Source: Pelodera strongyloides
Taxonomy: Eukaryota; Nematoda; Chromadorea; Rhabditida; Rhabditidae
Length of the DNA stretch: 64,000 nt
Reading direction: 5' to 3'
Assembly (NCBI GenBank): GCA_036852015.1
Contig: JAANDG010000334.1
Coordinates: forward strand, 1-64,000
The notes under the pieces were generated by a model. That model worked only from the letters and a program-made list of their open reading frames with translations. It ran no database searches and was not told the origin of the DNA. Of the stretch, positions 46,601 through 56,632 are shown one piece after another. A program made the translations under genes and the position numbers. Every line of letters begins with the position of its first letter. Position 1 is the stretch's first letter.

Positions 46601-47430
46601 TATGTTGAACATCTACACTCCCATATATTGAGACGTATGTTGAACATCATCTACACTCCCATAACATATCCACTCACTTACATTGAAACGTATGTTGAAC
46701 ATATATTGAAGCCAATAAATGTTTTCAAAATACGTTTCAATATATGGGAGTGTAGATGTTCAAGGACTGGTAAGGTGTAAGGTATATTGAACAAGATTAA
46801 GCTTAGAGTTAAGATTCAACTCTAATCTTCCCTTTTGCAGGACGCCGTGACCATGATCAAATCCTCACAAAAACCGTGTGTTTCCTTCAAAGATGACGAT
46901 CAAGAAGACGACGAAGTCTATCAGCTCACCGTCACGAAGAAACCCTCAGTTGCGTCCCAGGTCTGTAAAACGTGGTTTCCTAAATGTGTTATACTGTAGT
47001 GTTCATGTCTTATAGTAATAAAGCAATTCTTACCATTAGCCAAATAACATTTATCTGCATTTGAATAACTCATGGGCATGGACAAGGTGGCAGCAATGTA
47101 CTAGACTACAGTAAAGCGAATTTTCGGGGTAAGGGGCGCAACAGTATACGCGGACACCATGCGGAGAGACTTCCCGAATAATTACGTAGATAATTACAGG
47201 TCGAGGAACCCACACCCAGGATACCAGCTGCAGCTCAACCAATTGAGCCTGGCCCTGAAGATCAGGATGATCAAGAGCCTATACTACCACATCCTGACGA
47301 CGAACTTCTCGATTCTGGAGTTCAACTAGATCCCGACGAAGCTTGCTCAGAGCCCCGAACTATTAATAATGATCCGACTGCCCCTCTTGTATATAGACCA
47401 CCGCCCGTCACACAGTCCACACCATTGTAG
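37669..47430 (+). CDS. Organic-ion transporter of the SLC22 type (major facilitator superfamily)
   Basis: Exons: 37669-37722, 38061-38165, 38349-38425, 38733-38845, 39471-39607, 39961-40050, 40294-40359, 41220-41350, 41616-41700, 41806-41890, 42212-42321, 42481-42566, 43041-43116, 43984-44097, 44481-44650, 44842-44920, 45471-45596, 46368-46532, 46841-46960, 47200-47430. Total 2220 nt, 739 residues, phases compatible. It should move organic cations, anions or zwitterions across the plasma membrane; the substrate cannot be read from sequence. SLC22 hallmarks: a large loop after the first membrane segment with WHDQCQYYDRDY, then TEWNRVCDDNW, the MFS signature GGFVSDRYGRK (~252-262), LPESPRWL (~367-374) after the sixth membrane segment, and FLPETQDLPLPDT near the end. 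Cytoplasmic N- and C-tails are longer than usual; the last ~120 residues are acidic and Pro-rich. Exon 7 ends at a GC donor (GCAAGT). The exon 3/4 boundary has an alternative (see finding at 38349). The extracellular loop may lack a small exon between 40360 and 41219. Confidence 0.88.
38454..38523. repeat. Interstitial telomere-like array (GCCTAA)n
   Basis: About twelve units of CCTAAG/GCCTAA with a few variants (CATAAG, CTAGGC). Its reverse complement TTAGGC is the nematode telomere unit. It lies directly after exon 3 of the transporter gene and is open in the exon's frame, reading as a Lys-Pro dipeptide tract. Confidence 0.9.
38863..39011. mobile_element. Foldback element, TAGCCCGTATTCTCGGG termini
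   Basis: About 149 bp hairpin in transporter intron 4 with TAGCCCGTATTCTCGGG and its complement at the ends and inner arms GTTCCGTTTGGG/CCCAAACGGAAC and TATGCAAATTT/AAATTTGCATA. Confidence 0.85.
39040..39165. repeat. Dispersed repeat shared with 21995-22135
   Basis: See the copy in the cohesin gene; shares TTTTCCATATTATATATGCAG and GATTTTTTGGGATACTTG. Confidence 0.75.
39266..39445. mobile_element. MITE of the TAAAGCGAAAT family, copy 1
   Basis: 180 bp, termini TAAAGCGAAATACCGG and CCGGTATTTCGCTTTA, inner arms GGTTTTTGAAAC/GTTTCAAAAACC. It ends about 25 bp before exon 5 of the transporter gene. TA is the likely target. Six more close copies occur in the right half of the window. Confidence 0.9.
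39619..39655. repeat. Short telomere-like tract
   Basis: AGCCTAAGCCTAACCCTAAG followed by CCTAACG, directly after exon 5 of the transporter gene. Confidence 0.7.
39771..39908. mobile_element. MITE with GTTCTCAGGCGCGCAGCGC termini, copy 1
   Basis: Inverted termini around CGCGCAGCGCGGAAATGCG and CGCATTTGCGCGCTGCGCGC. Shares ends with 45246-45424. Located in the intron between exons 5 and 6 of the transporter gene. Confidence 0.8.
40250..40278. repeat. Interstitial telomere-like tract
   Basis: About five CCTAAG units ending 15 bp before the acceptor of transporter exon 7. Confidence 0.85.
40947..41116. mobile_element. MITE of the TAAAGCGAAAT family, copy 2
   Basis: 170 bp with the family termini and GGTTTTTGAAA inner arm, followed by a GA-rich run (41117-41192). 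Confidence 0.9.
41370..41412. repeat. Telomere-like tract in TTAGGC orientation
   Basis: GGCTTAGGCTTAGGCTTAGGC followed by degenerate GTAGG/ATTAGG units; a further scrap lies at 41451-41472. Orientation is opposite to the tracts upstream. Confidence 0.85.
43128..43291. mobile_element. MITE of the TAAAGCGAAAT family, copy 3
   Basis: Right terminus intact (CCGGTATTTCGCTTTA). Left terminus degenerate (GAAATACCGGCC). It starts about 12 bp after exon 13 of the transporter gene. Confidence 0.8.
44161..44462. repeat. CT-rich simple sequence
   Basis: Two pyrimidine runs (44161-44213 and 44320-44462) in the intron before transporter exon 15. The long Ser/Leu/Pro frame here is an artefact. Confidence 0.85.
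45246..45424. mobile_element. MITE with GTTCTCAGGCGCGCAGCGC termini, copy 2
   Basis: GTTCTCAGGCGCGCAGCGCGG at the left and the complement at the right, 179 bp, ending about 46 bp before transporter exon 17. Confidence 0.85.
45707..45812. repeat. 34 bp tandem repeat x3
   Basis: The unit contains AATATTGGTACTGTGGTCGA and TTAGCAATCGGGT, three nearly perfect copies, in the intron before transporter exon 18. Confidence 0.9.
45985..46111. mobile_element. MITE of the TAAAGCGAAAT family, left-truncated copy
   Basis: The right terminus CCGGCCGGTATTTCGCTTTA and the interior are present; the left terminus is missing. Confidence 0.75.
46565..46760. repeat. Tandem repeat with one inverted copy
   Basis: TATGTTGAACATCTACACTC and CCATATATTGAGACG are repeated about three times, followed near 46730-46760 by an inverted copy. 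In the intron after transporter exon 18. Confidence 0.75.
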
Positions 47431-48154
47431 AGATGGGCAAGTTATAATATTTAGATCAGGGGTTAAAAGGTCAGCGACCAAGGTCGATTTTCCAAAAACT
47501 AAAACTATTTGTACAATTACAATGAGGAAACTTGGCCGGTGCGCGGCCTACACTATGCCCGAAAGGGTGGGCCGCCTACTCCAGGCCCACATTTCGCCCA
47601 TATGAGGAAAGTAACATGTGACATGAAAAGGTGGGCAGCTCGTGGGCCTGGTGTAGGCGAACAAAAAGACACGCTCGTATTACACAATTTTGCAAACTTG
47701 TTTGTTTTAAACCTGCGAAAAGTTTCCCATTTTACTATACCGCCGTCATGACCTAGCAAACAGGGTTGTCGTCTAACATTTTCTCAACTAATCAGTCATA
47801 TTTTAACATTTCTGACTACCGGAAGCTAAATATTGTTCGATTTTCTTAATGATATATTGAATTTACTTATTGGTAGATTTAAGTCTAGCTCAATAACTCA
47901 TTGGCTTTTTCTATTTAATTATTTATACCCTAGTTTTTCTCACTGCGTATGTTGATTGATATAGAGTGCTTTTATTATACTACCACTTTTTGCCTTATCT
48001 TGCCACATTTCTACTTTCTTTTCATAATTCTGTGTACAAAGCTCAACATCAAACTTACATATTCAGACGGTGCCTATAAACATTTCTCATTATATACTAC
48101 TTATCTAACTTTTCATTTCGTCTAACACTAGTATGCAATACCAGTCATAAACTT

Positions 48155-48330
48155 TAAAGCGAAATACTGGCCGGTTTTTGAAACTCATCGAGTACACCTC
48201 CAATCTCATGCAGCTTATGCAAATGAACGTAAATTAGAATAAAAAATCGAGCTAAATTCGAGCAACTTAGCATACGTAAGAATTCGGTCGTTCACTATGC
48301 GTTTCAAAATCCGGCCGGCATTTCGCTTTA
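48155..48330. mobile_element. MITE of the TAAAGCGAAAT family, copy 5
   Basis: 176 bp with TAAAGCGAAATACTGGCCGG and CCGGCCGGCATTTCGCTTTA. Confidence 0.88.
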
Positions 48331-48499
48331 AATAGCAAAAGATCTAATGCATCTGATTTTTACGATATCATTCTTCTTATCTTATGTACGGCCACGCACG
48401 TGTAAAATAACAAAATTCAGCAATAAAATAAACAGATTTCAAAAATACTGTATTGAAACTCGCACACATAAGACACGGCGAGATACACCGGACTAAATA

Positions 48500-48648
48500 T
48501 TTAAAGCAGTATTGTACCTACTTTGGAAAAAGTGCATATGATACACAGATCCTACGTAAATTTGGTGCCGGCAGCTTCGAACGGGCACGAAAAATTAGCA
48601 TAGGATATGCGTATCATATGCAAATTTTCCAAAGTAGGGACAATACGG
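48500..48648. mobile_element. Imperfect foldback related to the 52174/58115 elements
   Basis: Arms TACCTACTTTGGAAAAAGTG and CAAATTTTCCAAAGTAGG with AGCATAGGATATGC inside; the interior words also occur in the elements at 52174 and 58115. Confidence 0.6.
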
Positions 48649-49199
48649 TCCGCAAGGCAATTACCATACCAGTTTGGATAATTGTACATCATACTGTAAT
48701 TATCTGCAGTTCATATTTTTCCCCGGACCTCCCTCAAACAAACGGCCATACAACCAGAGATAAGTTAATAATCAATTAGCAAAATAAATCAACATCGTAA
48801 AATAGGCATCCCAACAATTAACAATAAGTATAACAAAGTACAAATAACAACGATCGATCAAATACATAGTGCATACCAATCAATAACAAAAGTCAATGCG
48901 CTAAATATTTACAGATAAATACATTCAGTATCCAACAAACTAACGTTTGTCAATTATAAGCACAGTGCAGAGATCGTGATAGAGAAGAGATAAACTGAGA
49001 TATCGGATCGTACTATGGTATCCCCTAGAATAAAGAGTCTGCCACGGTATGAAACACAATCCGGGAGTAGCCTCCCAAGCCTCCGGCCCTCCGGCAGGAG
49101 CAGGACGTCACGTAAGAGAAAAAGAGGGACAATATGAATATGGGAGAACTAGAGACAAATATCCCGTTTTCCGTGGATACGACCTCTGTGAAGAACGTC

Positions 49200-52100
49200 T
49201 CACTTCGCATTTACAGTAATCGCTTCAGATTCTCGGTCCTTCTTCGACAGTTTCCCTCCCGTGCGTTTGATGATTTCGTACACATCCCAGGCTTCTCCTG
49301 GAAAAGGGTATATGTGATTTATCACATCGTAAATACTTCGAATCTGGAAGTTCCATTACGCGCCAAAAGCAAAAACACATTGATTAACTAATAACTAATT
49401 AATCAGATACCAACATGGTTCCAAAAAGATAAAGATCGAGAGAGGAGAGAGAGAGAGAGAGAGGGACGAGAAATAAAGGGAAATGAAAGAAGAAACGGAG
49501 AAGAGAGAGAGAGAGAGGGAGAGAGAGAGAGAGACAGAAAGAGAGAGAGAGAGGAAAGAAACATGTTCCTACCATTTTCTGGCACCGTGCCATCTGGATT
49601 TTCACATGGCGTGTTCACTTCTTTCCTCAATACAGTATCCACATCAACTTGCGAAAAGAAAGCCACATTCTGGAAAAAGGCAATTACCTTAATTATCTTG
49701 AATAATATGGATGCCTGGTACCATGTCACATATACCATAACATCATACGGTATCATATTAATATAAGACTACTCACCAGGGATTTATTTTCTATGTCGCC
49801 GTTTACAAGTGAATATGCATAGGCCACGGGAAAAGGCATAGTTTCAGCTACATTTTCAATAAATGAAAGTGTTCGTCATATTTTGCAGAAGCGAGGAATT
49901 GGCCTTCAGAATTTTCAGCACGTTATGTGTGTAAGGCAAAAAACGGCTAAATATATAGTTGCCAGTTAGCAAATTTCAGTCATTGGTAGCATAGTGGTGA
50001 GGGCATGGGATTGTCAAGACGAAGGTCAAGGGTTTAAAGCCGTTTTTTGCCTTACACACATAACGTGCTGAAAATTCTGAAGGCCAATTCCTCGCTTCTG
50101 CAAAATATAACGAACACTTTCATTTATTGAAAATGTAGCTGAAACTATGCCTTTTCCCGTGGCCTACGCGGATTCACCTCTAAACGGCGACATAGAAAAT
50201 AAATCCCTGGTAAGCTAAAAAAAAACACAGTAGCGGATAGTGCTAAAAATACTGTATCTCATAGTGCATACTCATGGTGTATAGTCTACTGACATATTCA
50301 TATCTCTCAATGTATACGGTAAATGTATGTTTATTACCGCAGTCAATTAAAGACAAAAAAAAAACAACCATCGGCAACTGTTCGATTCTCAGACGTTGCG
50401 AAATATACGCTCTAACATACATATTTGATAGTACTAGAGCCAGGGCACATCTCTCCGCATCTTCCACAGTACACACAAATCGGACCTGCAAATTACGTAT
50501 TTGTAAGAACTGTGAAACGATTATACTACCGCTGTTATTTTTGGTTTCAATTATTTCACTCATACTTACCCTGGGGAAGAACTATGTAACATCAAGCAAG
50601 GATTAGTCGTGTCTTTAGATATTTAGATATAGATTGCAATGCTAGTCACCACTCAAAGCATACAATTTGATCATGCAATCGCACCGCGTGAGTAGCTGGA
50701 TCCTAGCATGTGCGTGTGTGTTTTTCTCTTTCTTCGTCACTGTATATGTGTAATATTTTATTAATTGAATAAAGAGTTATATAAATATAAATAAATCTTA
50801 CCTCATCGTGAATTGAAATGGAAAATCTTGCTTCAATAGCGTACTCATCACACAGCCACTCCATGCACAAGAGTAGAAGATGCAAAAAATCGACGGCCGA
50901 AGATTGAACCACCTAGAAGGAACAAGTTTATAAAGCGGTATAACATCCGGTTTTCGAAGTTAGTTTCTTTCAACAACGGATTATTAGCACGTCTTTTAGT
51001 GTATTAAATAAATAATAATAATAAGTGGTAAAACAGCCGGTTTTGGAAACTAGGTTGGGACCAGGTTTATGCAAATCACTGCGCGATACTGCGCGTTAAT
51101 TCGCCTAATTCTAATCATTTGCAAACAACGCAAAGGAATGCAGCTGGCAGCTACGTTTCAAAAACCTGCCGCTAAATTGTTAGAGAGGTCCCCGTTTTTT
51201 TGGCGGGACTCAAACTAAAAACGTAGGGTTGTAACCCCCTGTGGGCACCAAATCTTAATAAATAAAATAACCCACCCAGTTCATAACACTTCTTTCAAAC
51301 TCCTTCCTCAGTAGATCCACGCCTCTTTGTGTGACATCGTTATCCGGATCCGCGTCTCTCACAGAAAGCCCATTACCCAGCATACATCCTAAATTAGACG
51401 GTGGTACATTAAAGTGGTACGTTATTCTGTGAAGTATTACATACAAATGTGTGCGTGTGCGTCAATAGAGTATTACATGCAAATGTGTGCGTGTTCGTCA
51501 ATAGAGCACCGGATAGACTTGAACAGATCACACGCATACAATATGCAGTTGCCCACACTTCACAAATCGGGTGCATTACCACTTTAAAGGTAAACACATG
51601 GAAAGGAAAATAGCCAACAACTCCCACCCAATATAGGCGTTCGCAGGTTTCGCTGCATCGACGAATATCGGAGGAAATTGAACGTTGACGACTCACTAAA
51701 ACAATTACAAATTGCCTATATCAACGGTACTTTTTTGAGCAAATTCTAAATTCCCGATCGTTCGAACAAAACGCCCAACCAATCGAAACCATGGAACTTT
51801 TCACATGAACCGTCGCTTTTTTACATAATAAATTCATTACTTCTAGTCTTCTACCACCTGTCTAATTATAAAACCGATTGTGAGAAAAACTCATCCTACA
51901 GTACACAAAAGAAAAAATAGGCGGAGGACGGAGGAGATTCAAGTTCAACCGACAGGGCACGTACAGTAACTACAGTAACAACAGTAACTACAGTAAACTA
52001 CAGTAACTCACAATCCACCGCTAAAGTACTTGTGTACCGTGGCGAAGTTCTCATACAGCGGTGGTACCATCTTCTCACGGGATTCCCAATCTTTAGCCTT

Positions 52101-55100
52101 ATCCTTCATCTGTTCCTTGACCTTCTCCAGAAACGACTCTTCAAAGTCGTACGACAATTTTCTGAAGAAATTTTAAAGCGAAATGCTAGCCCCTTTGGAA
52201 AAATTTGCATATGACAAGCAAATCCTATGTATCCTATGCTAATTTTGTACGATCGTCCACGGCAATCGTACAAAATTAGCATAGGATACATAGGATTTGC
52301 TTATCATACGCAAATTTTCCAAAGGGGCTAGCACTTCGCTTTCAAGGGTATTCTAAACAATGGTGGAGACATTATTCAGGCTAGATCGAAATGAACCAAA
52401 TACTAAACCAAGAGAGCAAATAAGGTGTAGTGTAAGATAACGAAAAAAGGACAGGTACCCGAATTATTGTATATATGATATCAATCCTTTCAAGCAGGTC
52501 GTTAGCCTTTTCAATGTGTTCCGTGTTCTAACATTAAATTTTATAATAAGGAACAAGGGCCATGGACTCAACACAAGGACTAAGGACTTATTTCTGAGGT
52601 TTACTAATGTGCTAATTCTGAAACACTCTGCTTTTACGATTACTACGGTATCCCTCCCATGTGCAGTGTTTAGAATTTGGTTCAATTTCCGATCTCTATC
52701 CTATTATAATCAAGTCATAAGATTTGAAACTTTGTATTGAACCACCCTTGGATAATGGAGCATGCTCTTGTGGCATAAAAAATTTATTATTATTTATTAT
52801 ACTAACTACGTATATTGCATACTTTGACGTATTAATCTCATACTACCTTTCTTAATTCACAAATAACGTTAAATAAGTAAATAATAAAAATATATTAATA
52901 TTATAAAATACACACCCATTCTCCTCCAAATATTCCGGTAAGAAGTAATTTCCGACAATTGATATGAATCCCTCACTGATATTCTTCTCCTTACAAAATT
53001 GATCAAAAAACGGTACGATAGAGTAGTGAAGCTGGCGATACCTAAATTTTTCAAATATTTGCAAATTATAGCAAAAAACTGTCATATAAAAATAACTTTC
53101 CTTCTTTCCTAGAACAGCTATACTGCCCTATCCTGCTTTTGGGATGGCATAAGGCCCTTAGCCTTACTTGTTAGAAAAGTTTCATTAGTATTCGACAAAA
53201 CATACACTGTAAAGATTTTGAGGAAAAACCTCGCCTTTCCACGCGGGCGGCCCGGAGGCCTGGGTTCGATTCCCCGACGACGCACCAGGTCGAATTTTTA
53301 AAGTTGGGACGGTTTTTTTAATACTCCATATGTATTTTAAAAAATCGTGTATAGTCTTTATCGTGGGGCTGGTCGAGGGGTTGACTCCGCCTGGCTGGCC
53401 ACACATAGGAGCGAAGGAGATGAGCATACTTGAGGGCGTGCTTGAACGCGTGTGCGGATACGTAAAGAATTAACGGCGCTCTTCCAATTGCATTTCTTCA
53501 ACATTTATTTGCTTGAGGGAATCTCGTTGTCAATGTGCTTTTCTTTTCATCCTCCTTCAAAAAGGAAATAACTTAGAATGCAGCAACCTAAGCTACAGTT
53601 AACGGGTATTAGACTCTTCGCAAAGAGATAACGTGTGCGATGGATTTGCTTAGTTGGTCCATACTGCGAGATTACTGTTGTTTCTTTGTTGTCCGTTATA
53701 GTGCATTCGTAGTCCAGTGTATCTCCCTCCCCACACGAGAAGCAGCTATGAAGCGTGAGAGGGGTGACAATGCGATTGCAGGCAGAGGATAGGCGGATAA
53801 CGGATAGTTCAAGCTCAGCGAAGGTGACTTGGGTCTGTAGTTGGGTCATTCGCATTTGGCAGGCGAGCGGCCATGATGTGGCCAACAATTTGCATTGTAG
53901 TGATGTGGCCAACAATTTGCATTGTAGTCGGCAGGTAATTTGAAAGACGGTCGCTGACGGATCCAGAAGCGCAGGCACATATAAGCGAATGAGTCGTATT
54001 TATAACAAATACTTGAACAAACTTCAAAAAAAAAATCACGTTATTTTCTATATTTTGACTGCATACGATTTCTTCGTTGGTGTAATGTTGCCTATTCGAC
54101 GATGAATAACAAACGAAAACATCTCTTAATGAAATGTCTTGGCGTGCAGTGTTTACATTGTATATACGCAGGGGTGGTGAATCCCTAATACGAATAAAAA
54201 AATTTTTTTTTTTTTTTTTGCGCGTAACATAAAATTCGTAGAGTATTTAAGTTATGGTTTCGAGCACTTTCGAGTTTCGCATAGTAGAATTTTACCTACA
54301 GTAGGAAATTTAGATACACCTCCAGCGTTTTCGCATACATCTAATGTAAAACAGCTGGAAAACGGAAAAGTGAACTTGAATGGTACTTTCGCGGTGAATT
54401 CGCGCGAAAGTGTAACATAAATATTTTTTCTCATGAATTTTATGTGTGCGTAATAAATTATTATTATTATTATTATTATATATTATAACGAACATAAAAT
54501 GTCGCATAATGCACATGTGCGTAGTGCAATTCTGTTGTGGCGACGTCGCAACATGTTCCCAAATGCGTAATTAATTAGCATATTAATGTAATTATTTATG
54601 TAATTAACCAACATCTTTATCATAATTACAAAGCTAATTACCCGCTCTCCTTTCCCTTTGTCAGATCAAATAGTTGTGTTGCCTTCTCAGCAGCGTCCTT
54701 GTCCTTCACTCCTGTTTTTCTAAAAGACAAAGAAAGTTTAAAAAAAAAAGTAATTAAAAAACATAATAAGCTATGCAAAAAAATTCACAGAGGATCCCCA
54801 AAAACTCCCCGGAATACAAAAACACCTAATGTTTCAATCGCATTACATACACAAGACAGTAATTAAAAAATAAGTAAATAAAGTTACAGTAATACAGGGA
54901 AAAGTGTGAAGGAGAGATAAAGTGTATCATGTTCTTTAACATGATACACCGGTTGGTGATTCTGTTCATTCGGCAGGGATAATCCAGAGGCGCGGTAGCA
55001 ATGAGGGAAGAGTAAAATAAAATAAAATAAAAAGGCACCTCAAAAAGTTCTCCGCATGCATTCGTCCCGATCCATACAGTCGAGCGTAATTCAGCGTCTG

Positions 55101-56601
55101 TCAATATTTACAAAAGTACAACAAGGTCACTTCTACTACTGTATAAATACGTGAACAATATACTGTAATTCACTCTCTGTCTCTCTCTCTCTCTCTCTCT
55201 TTCCTTCTCCTCCCCCCCCCTCTCTCTCTCTCTCTCTCCCTGCTCACCTTCGCTTGATCTCTACTAATGCCCAAGTCCCTTGCCACCACCGAGTGCAGAT
55301 CCGAATTATCGCTCTTGCTTCCAACCAACATCATATTCGAAAATGGTGTGCGGCCCGGGCGCCGCTCGCTTGCCTCTGAACAATAAGCAAAACGTCAAAT
55401 ACTGTCTGAGAGGAGCACGGAGAGCACAACCAATAAGTATCCCAAGAATAAGGGAATACACCTAAAATGGCACCTGGGAATCTAGCCCGAATTGAGATAC
55501 TCTGTCCAGCACTAGTAAAGTATCCCATGTAGCTCAACCGTTAGAGCGCTAGTCTGGCAGAAAAATGACGCGGGTACGCTCCACACCCGTGTTTCCGACT
55601 GAATGCTAAACCTACTAACCCAAGTTATGCGCGTCCGACGCATCTCCAAACAAAGCCGCTAGCCACTGTTCCTGCGAGTCCACATCCGCTCCCACTATCC
55701 GGTACCCTTCTGGTGCCTGTACCATCGACTTCAAATGGGTACCAATCTTCGAGGAATCCTAAAATGGACTTTGTTAACTCTAGTGGAATTACAATCTATA
55801 TGTTGGTGGAAATTATTTCCAAATACCTATATCATCTATCGTCTCTCACGGCGTTGCGCTCTTTTAATCTTTAATGAGTATAATAAATATTCAATATTCA
55901 AAATGGTTCCTCGGTTAGTTTATAATATAACCAAACTACAATGCTACACACGAAATCACTCTAAACGGGACTATGAGAACTAAAAGAAGGGTTGTAGAAA
56001 CAACACTATTCTTTAGCACTAGCACTGAACTGGCTAAAGAGAAAATTGAGTAAATCCATACAACTACAGTAGTACGCCTACACTGGCTCCACTAGGGTAA
56101 TCTTGTAAAAACGTGGTAGACTCGAACCGTGGTCACTTGCATGGCTAGCAAGCGCCCTCACGGTCAGGCTACACGCACCGCTTTCGTTGCGTCTTTCGGC
56201 GCATCTACCCCATTTAATAGTAGGTCGTCATAACCTGCTAACTACAATATCAAAATACAAACGTATCTACATACCTTCGCATTGGTCATCGTCACCCACA
56301 GTTTATGCACACTTCTTCTCGACACCGTTCCAGAAGGTACAATGGCCGGGGCCAAGACCCCCGTCTAAACAATATGTACATATTTTTTGGGGGTTTTGTT
56401 TTGTTTTGCAACAATAATCGTTACAAACAAGTAACGACAATAGTAGTGCATATTTCATATAGTTCAGAAAAGGGACAAAGCACAACGCTTTTTTTTACCA
56501 ACCGCATATAAACTCGCTGAAACGTACATCTTACAAGGACACAAAAAACGCAATTTTGGTCTACCTCCCACCTCCCACGCTCATCCTCCTAATGCAGTGT
56601 G

Positions 56602-56632
<31 letters not shown>

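Larger units (their letters stand above)
47431..49199. other. Intergenic region between the convergent transporter and polymerase genes
   Basis: No gene supported. A GC-rich imperfect inverted repeat lies at 47520-47735, a MITE at 48155-48330 and a foldback at 48500-48648. The two genes converge, so their 3' ends both fall near this interval. Confidence 0.5.

Noticed and set aside
50300..50368. Intronic frame reading VVFFLSLID after the exon ending at 50369
   Set aside because: It mimics the conserved VAFFSQVD, but that sequence is encoded by the next exon at 49669-49573; GTTGTT at 50368 is the donor.
52459..52527. Possible polymerase gamma exon ([19 protein letters not shown])
   Set aside because: It has splice-like ends, but including it breaks the phase. 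Joining 52916 directly to 52161 keeps the frame and the family alignment.
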